A stretch of DNA of 64,000 nucleotides from Membranipora membranacea (Eukaryota > Bryozoa > Gymnolaemata > Cheilostomatida > Membraniporidae). The notes below the pieces were generated by a model, which did not search any database, was not told the origin of the DNA, and worked only from the letters and a program-made list of their open reading frames with translations. Of this stretch, positions 25,001 to 38,400 are shown piece after piece (position 1 is the first letter of the stretch; each line of letters starts with the position of its first letter). The position numbers and the translations under genes are program-made. Location: assembly GCA_914767715.1 (NCBI GenBank), contig OU612068.1, positions 24,552,001 to 24,616,000 on the forward strand, read 5' to 3'.

Positions 25001-26504
25001 CTAAACCCTACAAAGAGGATTGGTCTGTCATTACCAACATACGATTTCAAGGATGTTGTAGGCTGATGCTATGTACTGTTTCATACCCAATGTAACGAAA
25101 ATTACTTAACTTAGTCTAGTCATGGGCTCCTAGGGATTGCACACCTGTACTTTGCTTGTATTCAGAATCTTTAACCACTACCGTATTTTTTAATGGCCTG
25201 GATTTTGATCACAGGCAAAATACAGTCTTGCAAGCCCCAGGACCCCATGACTATCCATGTTTGACTTTTTTTATTTTATTAATTCTCATAAGGTCGAGTT
25301 GAAATGATGGGAAAACCCAGGAACCCGTGTGGCCACAGGAGTAATAAATCTATTTACCCAGTGGGGTGCAAGCAGTATAATTTACTGAAGTCTAGGATAA
25401 GGATAACGTTTGCTGGACTCAGGCAAATTACGTTTGTAACGCGGACCCCTGGGTCTTGCGAGCATTAGACTTAATCAAATGGTAGTTTTTAACCATAGGC
25501 GAAGACCAAGCCATGGGTCTGAACTGGTAAAGATTAACAGCTTAGGCAGTCTGTTAGCTACAGCTCGGGTAGACCCAGTAGGTCTGTGATTTCAACTAAG
25601 CAACAGACAATGTATATTGCTTGCGAGTCACAAAGGCCCAGGTAAGTGATGCCAAGGATAAAACCAAAGTATATTCCGAATAATAATACTGATACTCGTT
25701 AGAATTAAATACAAACTATACTATGGACTCGGATTAATAAACCATAGCTCTATATACAATAATATATTCATAATATATGACTACTACAAAATACATGACC
25801 AAACAAATTACAAAAATATGCCTATCATGCATTGTTTGACAGTGTTGTTGTTTGACAGCGAACTTTGAAACAAGGCAGAATTAATAGCAAACTCCACCGT
25901 TAGGAGCTCACAATTTCTTTTCAGCTTCCAGAAAAAGTTTCATCAGAACAAGTTGAAGTAGGCCTATAAAATTATAATAGAGCAAACACACACTCACAAC
26001 AGAACACAGTCATGCCTACACTACACTCTCTACTGTGAAACCTGAGCAAAGGCATCTTGAATTCACAAGAAGGTTCACAAGTAGGAAATTTGTATACACT
26101 TACTGCTTGTAACTCATGGGCCCCTGGGACTTGTACGTGCCTTTAACACAACACAAAACCTAGGTCTTTAGCAATGCTTGACTGCCCTCTTTGAGTTTTT
26201 GTTGGGGGGAGCAGTCAAACCAGGGACTCCCTGGTCAAAAATTACATAAAACTCAGGTTTTGGAGTAGACCTGTGGCCTTTACTTTGCCAATGTCCAGTG
26301 GGGTGGTTGATACTGGAAAAAGTAAAGACTAAAGGCATGTAAGTCCAAGGGGACTATGTTGTAACAAGGTTGTAACTCCTAGAGATAGATAGACGCTTCC
26401 TACTATGAAGTGGGCCTCAACACCGATAGGCCTACTTAGTAGTTCTTTGACTTGTTGAGACAAGCAGAGTGATAAGGCAATTCAGAGTAGGTTTATCCAG
26501 GTCC
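22034..26504. other. Gene-poor stretch
   Basis: I see no supported exon on either strand. It holds a short hairpin with CAATGAACTCCCTC near 23278-23312 and a G-rich block at 23385-23431 (GGCAAAAGTCTGG) that recurs near 49550-49605. Open frames here are short, lack homology I recognise and look like chance. Confidence 0.35.
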
Positions 26505-26548
26505 AGTTTCCTTACCTCAGTTTCCTTACCTCAGTTTCCTTACCTCAG
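26505..26548. repeat. 14-bp minisatellite, three copies
   Basis: The unit CAGTTTCCTTACCT is repeated three times in perfect register. Confidence 0.9.
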
Positions 26549-26684
26549 ATGAGGTAGCACATCCTATTGATTTGTCGAAGAAATCGGTTTAGGGATGCCT
26601 CTAAATGTTAGGACCAGGGTTTAGACCAGGGAATGTGGTTTTAACAGCATGGCGCTGTTTAGGGTTGGGCGGTTTTCTGCCCTC

Positions 26685-27065
26685 TCATCTCACGGATTGT
26701 CCGAGGCAGGAAACTGGCGTGGTAAACACTTTTGTTTGTGGCCACAGAGTTAGGTTCACCTCTGGCGGCTGCTCTGGTGGTCATTGTAGCGTTTTCCCTG
26801 TCTTCGGTGATTTCATCGTATGCTTTAGAGAGAGCATGGTGTTGGTTCTCGTTCTGAAGAACTCTGGTGAGCAGACATAGCCGATGATTTTTCCGCCTTT
26901 CTTCCAGCGACCCAATTTCTAGCTGATTCCTGGCTTCGGTCACACTCGTACCACGGCCCTTCAGGTTACCTATGAATCTGATGGCGTCATTTTGCACCAA
27001 TTCTATCTTCTGTGCTTTTGTTTTGGTGGATGGGTCCCATACTGTGTCTGCGAATTCGAGGATTG
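26685..27065 (-). pseudogene. Non-LTR retrotransposon RT C-terminal fragment
   Basis: The minus strand reads FADTVWDPSTKTKAQKIELV, then QNDAIRFIGNLKGRGTSVTE, IGSLEERRKNHRLCLL and finally SFLPRTIREMRG. This is the usual region after the reverse transcriptase core of CR1/Jockey-like LINEs (LEYAxxVWDPxTK, LxxRR). Only the C-terminal end remains, so it is a 5'-truncated relic. A related fragment on the same strand is at 38840-39250, with the same SFLPRTIR ending. Confidence 0.8.
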
Positions 27066-27130
27066 GCCTACATAGAAGTAGACATAGAAGTAGGCCTGTG
27101 AAAAACTACAGTAACAGTTAATTAAAGTAA

Positions 27131-27285
27131 CTGTGAGCAATGAACTAAACCTCCAAGTTTAGTTCATTGCAAGGAGCAAGGAGGTTTAGTTCATTGCTGT
27201 GAGCAAGCAATGAACTCCCTCTTCCATTCATTGGAGCAAGCAACTAGCAAGGAGTAACAGGCCCCTTGCTCCAAGCTTAGTGTAT
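27131..27285. repeat. Cluster of short inverted repeats (CAATGAACT family)
   Basis: CAATGAACTAAACCTCC and its complement GGTTTAGTTCATTG occur repeatedly, with AAGGAGCAAGGAG between. Similar words occur near 5893, 23278, 28617 and 44625. Non-coding. Confidence 0.6.
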
Positions 27286-28117
27286 ACTGATGGTGGTTTG
27301 CTAGAAATAAAGAAGACTGTACCTTGATCAGTGTGTAACAGGCATCATATCGTGGTCAGTCTAAGCCTATTAGTCAAACAAAGCTTCATAGGCTTTGCAA
27401 AAGATAGTGCACTCCCTCAGTATCTTGGTCTGTCAGTCACTAGTCCCAGGAAGTTACTAAGAAAATGGCCACAGTTCTCAAATCTCTAGTGTCACAAAGA
27501 GTGGAGGGAACACACTATCAGATATGTAGAGCCAGATGCTTAGTCTAGAGTCAGTAATCCATGATCAAACAACTCCAGAGTTGCAACTAATGAGTCTTAT
27601 CAGTTATTACACGGGCAGACAACCCTACATTTGTGGCAAACTAAAACATCTCTAAATTAAAGTCAAGGAGTTTCCAATACTACTAAATGTTGTTCAATGT
27701 TGGCTAGCAGAAAGGAGGCACTTTGGGTTTAGTGGTCGTGGAATTTGGGTGACAAAGATACTCCAGGATGACCATGGCTCAGGCTCAGGCCTATGAGGCA
27801 TTTTCGATGGGCCGTGTAAACATGACATTACAACAAGGGCTGCTGCTAGAGGTAGCGTCTCAAGCTTTCCACGGCATTTCTCTACCAAAAACCATTAGGG
27901 ATACCAGAGGAAGCAAGATGTAAAGCACAAAACCCAATGCGCAACTGGAAACAGAGGGTGATAGTTCAACCCCCGTGAAGGAAAACTACCAAACACCTAC
28001 TGTTACAGAAAGAACAGTAGGTGCTGTAACCCCTGTGATCTAAAAAACTTCACACATTGTTAGTCAAATGAGGCATTCCTTCTACTTTAAGGTTCCTGAG
28101 TGTTTTATGTCACATAG

Positions 28118-28152
28118 TATATATATATATATATTATATAAATATATATTAT
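28118..28152. repeat. AT microsatellite
   Basis: An (AT)n run with short interruptions. Confidence 0.9.
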
Positions 28153-28946
28153 TATTAAGTCTGGTTTGATGTCTTCGAAGGTATTCAAAGGTATCACTCC
28201 ACCTGTTATGAACATAATTATACGAGGAATATTTGGCCATATTTGAGCTCTGACTTCTCCATCACATCAGAACTTGCATAGTTGCTTGCTCTGATGTCAC
28301 TCCAAATTGAGTCCTCTACACTTAAAATCACAGGTAAAGGTTAGCGTGCATTTGAATCTGATTGGTTCGGTTTGACAAAACCAATCAATCTGTGCAGCAT
28401 ATTGTTTTAGCCCAGCTGCAGAGCCGAGATTAGACTAATTTTGAGACAAAAGAAATCCGACCTACAACCCACAGTCATCATACACTGCTCACACAATTTT
28501 GTGACCACCACCAGTTTCTATCTGCCTCACATCTTTCGGAACCAAATGCTCCGTCACCAGCCAATATTTTAGCAGTACTGTAGACAATCCCCAAAATCAT
28601 ATGCTACGTGAGAGCAATGAACTTCCTTCATTGATGAGACAGGATTTGGCTTCATCTTATTTATACACTAAATAGAAATGTCAACGTCTTTTTTTCTTGA
28701 TTGCACCATCACGGTTTTAATAAGCATATTATGATGGTAAATGTGAGTTGTGTTGTCAGCGGGCTATACAAATACTGGAGTATAAAAACACTGACCAGAG
28801 GTATTGAAGGTAATACATGGTTCACTGGTATAAAAAAAATCAATGAGAAGAATATTAGTTATTCTCAAAAGAATCATTTCCATCCAAAACTTCAAAATGA
28901 AATTGTGGAAATAAAGTTGAGGTATTCACACATTGTTTGAAGTTTG

Positions 28947-28952
28947 TTTATT
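28947..28952 (-). promoter_or_regulatory. Candidate polyadenylation signal
   Basis: AATAAA on the minus strand, about 270 bp past the stop codon of the gene ending at 29221. Assigned by position only. Confidence 0.35.
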
Positions 28953-29220
28953 GCTTAATTTCTAATATCCATCCTGTATTAGGTTGATAGTATCGAGAGT
29001 ATGGCACATAAAGAAACCAAAATAAATAACACAAAATAAAAAAAGGAGTCACTTAAACTGGGGTGATGGATTGTCATTAAAAATGCTACAATAAATACAT
29101 ATTTGCCAGGCAAAGCAAACGAACATCCCATAAACTTTCAGTGGAAATATCAAATTGTATTTGTACTGGATTTCATGAAAGAAACAAAATAGGGATGGAT
29201 CGGTCAACCTGGACCTGGAC

Positions 29221-32200
29221 CTATTGGATGTCTTCATTCAGCCAACCAACCCTCTCTAATATGTCATGCCTTTCCATTTGTAGTAGCTGATTCTGAATGG
29301 TATATTTCACTGCAGGCAACACGTCCTTTACATGTAGAGAGAACATCTTGTGCCAATGTTTCAATAATATCTCCACTACAGGGTATCTGTAATTGAAGCT
29401 GAAGCGTTCGATCATGTCCAGGTCATCCTGATTCAACGAAGGAATTACTCTTTGCGCAAAGACCATCCAAGCCTTACCCATCATCATGGTGTGCCCGAGT
29501 AAATCCAAGACCATACAAAACACCTGTCGCTCCTGGTTTGTCATACCAAAAGGACACTGAGTTTGTCGGTTCGTAAAGTTTAACATCTCTTTGAGGATAT
29601 GAACCAGAGTAAATTCTACATGCGTTTCCGGGTAGTTGTTTTTGTAATCCTCGTTCTTCGGGAGAGGTCGAATACCTCCGCTTTCAGATGTGTACCGTAT
29701 ACAAGGGGGACCATAAAATGAGTCGCTGGCAACAACTGGTGCAACTACATGTTTTGGTTTGATGGGCATATTAGAAATAAAGTAGTTAAATCGAGCTTTT
29801 TCTGTAAGCTTGCTCTGACGGTCCATTTGATCTTTATGTATTTTGAGTAAGTCTTCAGTCAGATTGGGATATATAAGAACTGAGGCGGGTGGTTCGACAA
29901 GTATATGTGGGTTTTCTATCACAGTAGGTAAGGCTCCTAGAGGGTTCACTCTCTGTGGCGACAGGGAGGGTGGGGTTGGAGGTGAAACTCGCTGCATTGT
30001 GTCTCGCAACCTGGCACGGGTTATGCTCTCAGACCTAAAGAGTCTTATGGTTTCTTTGGTACGCAACTCAAAATCCATTTCCTGTGAGATTCTTCTTTTT
30101 ACTACTTCAATATCTCTTCCTTTCTCGTATATTTCATCTAAATCAAAACAAACTTTGTTGAACATCCAATAGCTAATCAGGCTAGTCAGGATTATAGTAC
30201 TACAAACTGTGTATATGGTAAACACCTATCAAAAGTCAGTGTCCTTTTTCAGATGGCTTTTAAGAATGAAGGTATACACCAACTAAATTTAATTGATGTA
30301 CTCATCTTCATATCAAACCTGATATTATGATTTGAGACCATGAGTGAAAGACAGGTACGATGGTTAACATATCAAACACACATTGGAGTTGTGTCCTTCT
30401 GAATACACATTTCTATAAGAGAACATAACCATTAAAAAAATAGTGTCTATAATTTTTACATACTGGGATTGTCACAGTTTCCCTGATTCGTTGAACGCAA
30501 GGCTAGTTTGTTGGGGTCCTGGCTCACATTAAAATCGCTCAATCTGTTTTAAAATGAGAATAGCTAAAGGAAATTATGTGCTGTCGCTCTATAGGTCAAT
30601 TCCAGAGACCCAAACAAATTGTTTTGTCCAAGCTTCGAATCCATAATTTAACAGTCTGCCCAATTACCTGCTAATTCTTTACACATTGCCTTGCCATCTG
30701 ATATACTACCAGTACGAAGTATAAGCGCAGCATATCTCTTTGTAATTAGCAGGTCATAAGACTTTCCGACAACCGCACCTGAAGAACAAGGGTTTAAACC
30801 GTTATATATAATCAAATACTGTAGGTCAACTATAGCCTTGTAACGCGGCTACGATTTTTGGTGTACCAATAACCAATAACCGTGGCCGTGTGACATGGCT
30901 AGGTCAACTGTGCTTTGGACTCAGATTTGCTTCACCTATAATGACAATGGTGGGAATTCATTATAAGACTAAAATATCGATGACTTCATACAGAGCCTTT
31001 ATCAGGATGCCTTCAAGTATCAACATCACTATTTTTATTCACACCATCTGATAGCTGTTTAAACAAAGCCACGAATATCTCATCAATTATTTATGGGTAT
31101 GTGACAAAAACACCATAATAATAAACAAAAAAAAAGATTGGTCAACACTCTTGAAAAGTGGTGTGATAAGCTTCTCATCAGTCACCCAGTGATAAACCTT
31201 GTCATGTGGCCACCTCCCCTTTTCTGGCAAGGCTAACCCAGTGATCAAAAACGCCTAATTACATACATTCAGAATTTCAAGAACACCTCCCCCTGGCATA
31301 TCAACCAATGAGTTCATAGGCCTATTGGCATGCTACTCAAATAGACCCGAATCAAAATTGAAGAACCTGTAGTCTTTGGAAGGATCGAAACTAGCTTGCC
31401 AATGTTGAGTTGTCAGTCTACAGGGCCAAGTAGTTTGCTGGCCACCTTAGGAATTGCCCAATTCACCTTATCATAATATTATGTTTGGGATGATGTTCAT
31501 CGCACTTGTTAATGAAGGTGAAACTGGATGGCAACACAAATTCCATTGATCAGCAAATGGTAACGGTTTCATCCCAAAGAATGCAGAAGTGAAATCTTGA
31601 CAATGACACATGTTTTGATACCCCTAAACGACAAGGAGTTGCCTACAGTTAAAAAAAAAAAATTCCTCATAGTTTTCAACTAAAAACTTGACACTAGCCT
31701 AGATTCAAAGGATGAGCAAGCAAGACGGTGGACATGGTGGCAAACTATGCATTGACAGTCAGGTTTGGAGTAGCCTATCTCATCTTCCGAGAGTTATTGA
31801 TGCCTAGACCTTGTTTATTTATCACTTGCGATAACAAACTTTATGAAGTGGACATAAAGATATTGGCCAAGATTATATCACTATGTTATCAGACTACCAT
31901 CAAAGTGCAAACATTTATATACACACAGCGACATAACTATGTTCATTGGTCTTTTTTTATATATAGGTTGCCCTCAGCCGATGACCTTGATTTCTAAAAG
32001 ATGACATTTCAGAGACTTGAGTTTCTTGTCCCCCCCCCTTTAAAAAGGTAGAAAGGACACGCTAGTACTAGTAGAAACATGTGATTAGCGGAGAACAAAA
32101 CAGCAAACTTTTTTAGCTGTGCCCACCAGTATTATTTCACAGAGTGAGGATCCTTACTCAGTGATAATTTCAATCAATCATTTTGCTGATATGTAATAGT

Positions 32201-35200
32201 ACCAGTGGTTATGTGTAGAGGTAGTATTCTATTTTATTTAAAATAAAACATGAGAAAAAAAGTACCTCTGTTTGCAGGCAAATTGTTGAGTTAACATGGT
32301 GAATCACTGGTAAACACAGGATGAAATTTTGGAAGTTCTGTGGAAAGAAGATAAATTGTTTTGGTTAAAGGCTAAGGCTGAATACCAGTGGTTATGTAAT
32401 TCTGGAATTTCTTCTAAAAAATGAATTGGGGAAAGTTTAATTGAGACTTGGCAGTGGGCCTATAGTCAGTCGCAGTTACTTAGGTCATCCATCGCAGCAA
32501 GTACTTGTGGTTCTCAAGATAAAGAGTTTTCATTGGATAGAAAGCAGCCAATCACTGCACTTATATTTAAATACTCAACAGATAAGCATACCCAATATGC
32601 ACAACCCAGATTATCAAGGACAACATGAACTTTTACCTATGTGGCTTGTTTTAGATACTCTCAGGGACTGCAATACAAAGCGCATTTCGTGCATGTAGTG
32701 GTGTTGTTTTGTATGTGTGGTGTTTTGTGGATTGGAGTGGTCCAAGTTAGGTCAAGGATTTCAAGATCTCTCAAGATCAAGACCTCTTGAAATCCTTGGT
32801 TAGGTACATGGAATTACTGTGGTGCCTCAATAAAACAGTAGTGGTTGTTCACTATCTTTTCTTGCAGGACAGTTTAGGAGCTCTAAGTATGACCATAACA
32901 GTATCTAATAGACAGCATAAGCTTCCCACTTGTTCTGACACATCAATCAGTATGCATGACTGCATCCACAGTCTCATTATTATGTCAGATCTCCAACTCC
33001 ATGCACTGAACACTACTTAGACTAAGTGCCACAGGCAAATTTATCTAACCGCCATAGCCAAATTCAGGAGTGCCAACCTACAGTGGACGGACAGGCTTAC
33101 CTAACAGCAAGGTGATATTTTTCCAAATTTGAGAAGACAAATATCACAGAGTTTATACAAATTTATTTTCTTCTTGTTTTCATGAGTCATTATTTGCACA
33201 AGCCTGTCTCAACATGGTTTGTTTAGGGAACCCTCCCCCAACCCTCCAAAGCTTGTCGAGGCAGGCCGGTGATGTTCACACAAGTCACTCCTCTCCTACC
33301 TTGGATTGGAGCTGGATTTTTGGGTAGTTCTACTATCTTATAAACCTCAGCTCTCATCACTTGCATCATCTTCTCATACAGTTTGGATACAGGGCAGGAA
33401 TGCTCGTCATTAAGTTTTCCTTTGGACGGATTGATTAAATTGATATGTTTCCATTGGTTAGCAGCTCCAGGGTTGGTATCATCCTGCCAGTAAATCACCA
33501 GGCACTTCACTTTCTTTCTCCCTACCACAACCCTAAACAACAATAAGAGCAAACTGATGAATTTGAACATTCATTATTCAAGACAGAGGCAATATTTTGA
33601 CAGGTGTGCAAATGATTGTACCTTGCTGAATTAAAGCAGATTAGCTAAGATCACATATAATAGTAAATATCCTCTGTAAATATACTTTGTGATTATATCC
33701 TTACTCCGGATGAGACTACAGGGCAGTTTAATGACAATGATTTGAGGCAATTTTGAGAATTGGTCGCCACGCTGAGAGGCAGAGATAGTTGGGTGTGTGC
33801 AAGTTTTAACTAATACAAGGAGCAAGTTCAAGACAATTGATACTGCAAAACACTATCTGATTCTGTCTTGCTGAGTGAGTGAGACATAGAGGAAACACAC
33901 TATGGAGCGAGACGTCCTGCCAGAGGTTTTTTTTATAAATTGCTCACTGATTGATGGAACTATATATCTTGTGTGTGAATGATTTGGGTACGAATTTGTG
34001 TGATTGAAATACAAATAGGAGCAAGAGTTGGAGCAAAGCAACAGTAATGTTTTGGCTGAAACAATCCTCTCTCATTCCAATCGAAAGATCATTCCCCCCC
34101 CCCCTCCTAACTTAGCAACAGAGGCTCGGCAGATCATAAAAGTGACAGCCACGATCACTTGTAGATAGATAGATAGATAGTTTATTCCTGTCTCCAACGT
34201 AAGTCTGAGAAATATTTTGTCTTGTTAGAGAAATAAAGATGTGAGAAAAAATGTAAAAAGATCAGTTACTTATTGTCAACGCATACACATAATTAAGATC
34301 AGGAGATCTGGTTAAAAAATTCAGTTGTAAAATTAAAATACAGAGTTCAGGAATTTAATGCATAGGTTTCTAAAACAGTATTTTTTGAGGTCAATACGAC
34401 ATTTTAGCTGTCGGTACCTGCCTGAGGGCAGTTGCTCCAGTTCAAACAGGGGGGTGCGGTCTGTAGCATACATGCGTAGGCATCTCTGTTTGAAGCATTG
34501 TTCATATATGGTACTTATGGATGGGAAGTTACAGTGAGCCATGGACAACAGCATTCATTCAAGTCCTCAAATATGAAAATAAGTTACCTGGTTCGAATTA
34601 ATCTTCTCAACGATACAATTTATCATATTCCCTAGAGGACAATTCCAAAATACCTCAGGATGCCCCTTGTAGGGGGAAGGAGACATCCTGCCTCAGGTGT
34701 TGTTCTCAAACTGAAATCATCAACGCCATTCTTAACAAACAATCAATTTGAGGACCAAGTGATTTGATCAAGTAATAGCGATGACTTGATCATCTTGTTC
34801 AAACTAAGTGAAATACTCTCATGGCTGCAGCTTTGGAACATTGACGTTTGATTTCTCTGGTGTGATGATCAAGGTGGTAAAGGAGTCACAGATTAAAAGA
34901 TATGACTTGAATAGCGAATCATTCACATACAGACTAAAATTCTACAATCTACAACCAACCAAAAAGATGGTAGTGACTGCCAAGAGGAACCAATCAAAGA
35001 GTTCCACAGGCTTCACTGGCATGGTTGATAAGTGCAACTTATTAGCAACATGGCCGTAAATACAAAGTCATGTACTATAATTTAGATTACAGTAAGTTGA
35101 CAGACTTTTGAGGATGTACAATAGATGGATATTTGCACTGTCAACTTGGCCATCATACCCACAACATAATAGAGATTAAACAAAATAAAGGCTGACACAC

Positions 35201-35488
35201 GATGAAAAAGCTGATTTTGATGAGGTTCATACGTCAATGCAGATATTATATTATATCATACCTTTTTAATTTCAGCTCAGTAGTTGTTATAGCTGTTATA
35301 TTATCAATGTTCACCAGAACTTCATGCTGAGTTGACTGATCGATGATAGAGATACTCCGGGGCTCTACCCATCTTATAATCATATCCTTACCATGATTTA
35401 GCTTAAGAAGATGCCGACAGTCTTTGTGACATTTAACGTATTCTAACTTTAACCCACCGCGTCCGAGAGGTTCATCAAGATGCATCAT
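29221..35488 (-). CDS. PH/PTB-like plus death-domain protein, second full paralogue
   Basis: Exons 35488-35262, 33532-33300, 30778-30668 and 30206-29221 give 518 aa; phases are 2, 1 and 1. The start ATG lies just inside an exon whose acceptor is TTTTCAG, so an upstream 5'UTR exon is likely. Residues 1-153 match the N-terminal domain of the 15905-18515 protein (VNIDNITAI/INCDNIGAM, NQWKHINL/AEWKHLIL), here split by an extra intron. The third exon is again 111 nt, phase 1 at both ends, and encodes SYDLLITKRYAALIL and CKELA. Next comes a hydrophobic run (VCSTIILTSLISYWMF) that could be a membrane or buried helix, then a charged, Pro-rich linker without the EPFW motif. Residues 412-518 are the death domain (AWMVFAQRVIPSLNQDDL, ILLKHWHKMF, MERHDILERVGW). 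The acceptor before 30206 is weak but is the best phase-compatible choice. Confidence 0.75.
32137..32164. repeat. Short palindrome, family C (diverged copy)
   Basis: TCACAGAGTGAGG joined at GATC to TTACTCAGTGA, a near-palindrome related to the 30-nt palindrome at 48652-48681. It lies in an intron of the death-domain gene. Confidence 0.6.
34162..34560 (-). pseudogene. LINE 3' end with (CTAT)n tail
   Basis: The minus strand encodes RMYATDRTPLFELEQLPSGR followed by a run ending in FLNSVF, like the extreme C-terminus of non-LTR retrotransposon ORF2 (R/Y-rich, ending before a stop). About 200 bp of 3' sequence follows, then (CTAT) repeats at 34162-34177. The microsatellite tail supports a LINE 3' end. 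It lies in the first intron of the death-domain gene, same strand. Confidence 0.6.
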
Positions 35489-38400
35489 GTGACCCTGAAA
35501 AGTTGCAATAAATTACGCATTATTGAAAGTTGGGCAGTGACAACCAGGGCGTATATTGCCCAGTTTGGCAATTCTCGCCAATGGAATGAAGTTACATTGT
35601 ACACCAGGGAGGATGGGCACTACTTGGTTATTATTAGATTAACTCGGCTTGATAACATTTTTTTATTCTGATAGTTGTTAGTGTGAAAGTTGGCGGCTTT
35701 GAAAATCCGTCTGACTTGTGATCATGCATGTTTGGTATTGGCAAACCATACTCTTGGCAAGTGCCAAAATCGTGCTATGGTGTGGTCAATCGTTGATCGT
35801 TATTATGATAATAAAACAAACAGACCAAGGTAGATAACGCATTGTTAATTCACCTAGGCCTATGTAGGCCAAATTTGTAGATGCAAATCTAGGATCGTAC
35901 TTGATTTCTGACATAGTGGTAGACGATTTACATAATAAGTATTCTTGTTTGTCCAAGATTTTCCTAGTAGCACCATATGATTAAGGGGATTTTCACTCCC
36001 ATGAATTTTCCTTCTCACATTTCCTCGCAAAACATGATGAAGCTATCTCTTCCAGGGATTTTCTACATCATCCCAAAGTGATGGAACCCGAACTGTTGAG
36101 TCATAGATTGAGAATTGCAGAAGTCCGGGTTGAACTACCTGCTTGTGCCAGCAAATTAACCAGCAAAGCTACCTTTTTTCAGCAGAACACCATGTCCGAA
36201 AGGCAGCTGAGATATTTCCACATTGCGAGGACAATATTGATACCAAACTAATCATAACACATGCCCCAAAGAAATACAATAAATTTGAATCCTGTCGATG
36301 GTCCTTCGTCAATAAGCTCACACTCACTACACTCGCACTGGCTCTCGACTAAGAATAAAAGGGGCATGCTGCCATGTTGGACAAATTATTTGTGGCACTA
36401 TAGTCAGATCCCTTTCACAACCAATGTCAACACTTCCTCATACTCTAAGATCTATGTAATTGACTCTTTTGTCATTCCTTTGTTCTCTTGAAAAAGCAGG
36501 TTTGTTTATTCATCTGCTAGTGGGATTGCGAGTGACAAGAGTACTCAAATACGCTGTACTAATAGTGAATTAATCATTTCACACTGCTGCTGTCATCGAG
36601 GGGTTGAGAGTCCTTGCTATCATAACCTATGATGTATCATGAATCAAGCAACCTTTCTTAACACAAGAAGAACAGTTATTAATCAACAAAGAACCTATCT
36701 TCACAAACAGACGCTAGCTTTCGGGACTCAAATCATCAAATATTTTGCCAGCCCTGTAATAGGCCTACATCCTGTTGCGTACTAACTGGTGATGTACTGG
36801 TATGTAATAACCATTCTGAAGACTAGAAAATACCAACATGTGACCGGTCTGACCAGCAAGTTACAGACTGTCTGACTCCCTGATCTGACCGTCACATATT
36901 TGGTGTATGAAATCCTGAGAGAAATCCTGGTAGGCAGTAAGAGAATATATGTAATATGAGGTAGATCCTTTCGTGGTTTTAGGTGTCTCATTACTCCCTG
37001 ACAGATTGTATTCCAATAACCATAATTTCCACTTGCATTTGAAGCAGGCAAAACAAATTGTTTTATAAGCAACGTTTTCAAATCAAATAACTGATCATGC
37101 CGTCCTTATACAGTGACATTTATTTATGCCATCACCCCCGCTTTTTTTGAATGACAAAATAACAATATCAAGACACTCGATTAGAATCACACATGAAAGC
37201 CAGCACATTTCGGGTGATGTCCATATAAGTCAAGAAACAATCTGATCATGCGTATATCATAAATTGATATTCGTAATTTCGTCCCGATATCTAAATATTC
37301 AGACATGATACTCAAGTTCAACACGACAATTTTCCATTCAATGCAAACATTTTTTACTTTACTTAGCTCAATTTGTGATAATAGCCAGTGCTTTTCAACT
37401 AATTCTAAGAAAACACCAGTTAATGATATCGACATACTGCTTATACCAGGTCTTAGGTTCATGGGCAGGATGCCAGTTCTTTTAAAAAAATAAACTCATG
37501 CCTGTTTTTATTCAAGCATAGTGAAGCTGAAATAAACCTGGCACCCCTATTTTTTGATTTGATTTGACAGCTTGATCTAGTAAATTTATCTTGTATTGGA
37601 GACCTGCATAGGTGTAGTTGTAGGCCTTTGTGATCTGCAGTCAGAATGAATAGATGCCCAGATATTTGCATCAGAGACAACAGTGTTATATCCATGTATA
37701 TTTGTTCAATAGTATTTTATCCATGTGTTTGTGGAAGAATGTTTGGGATTATACATTACACAATATAGTATACTCAGTTTGGGGGATACAAGAAATTCCG
37801 ATTATCCATGAGAAGTTAAATCCTTTCACGGATGATTTAATCTGAATTCATAGTAATTCTGTTCCTGAGTTGTTGAAAAGCAGCTTTGCAGGTGTTGTTA
37901 TAAATGTGCATTAAGCCCCATCCAGCAGAGAACTGATCAACGTAGGGTGGGCTGTTTGAGAAGGAGACCTATCGCTTGACCCACTTGTGGTAGTAGTTGG
38001 AGATGGTTCAAGATTATTCAGATTATAATTTAATCTAGCAATGTACTGTAAGTAAGACTTAACTCTGTCTTATCTGTTCTATATATGGATGTATGATGAC
38101 ATGGGATGCTACTGATGGTTCCGTAAAAGCAACACAGTTTCTTCTTGCTGTTGCCGTGATATATCCAATAATAAGTTCCGCCAAATGTATACTTCCAATA
38201 TTATTCCTTTCCGCAATTATGTTGTTTGTGACATATGATTTAAATACTATACTGACAAATGAACACGTTGGCTAAGTAGTATAGTAATGGAAGGTCCTCG
38301 GGATACGAGCACTGCATATATTTTCTGCCCAACACCATATTATGGTAGGAAGTACATCATCCACTAGTTAGCAGCGAACGTAAGTGGAAAACCAGTGAGG

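Noticed and set aside
26605-26880. Plus-strand 91-codon frame
   Set aside because: It is the antisense shadow of the LINE fragment at 26685-27065, which matches retrotransposon protein on the minus strand.
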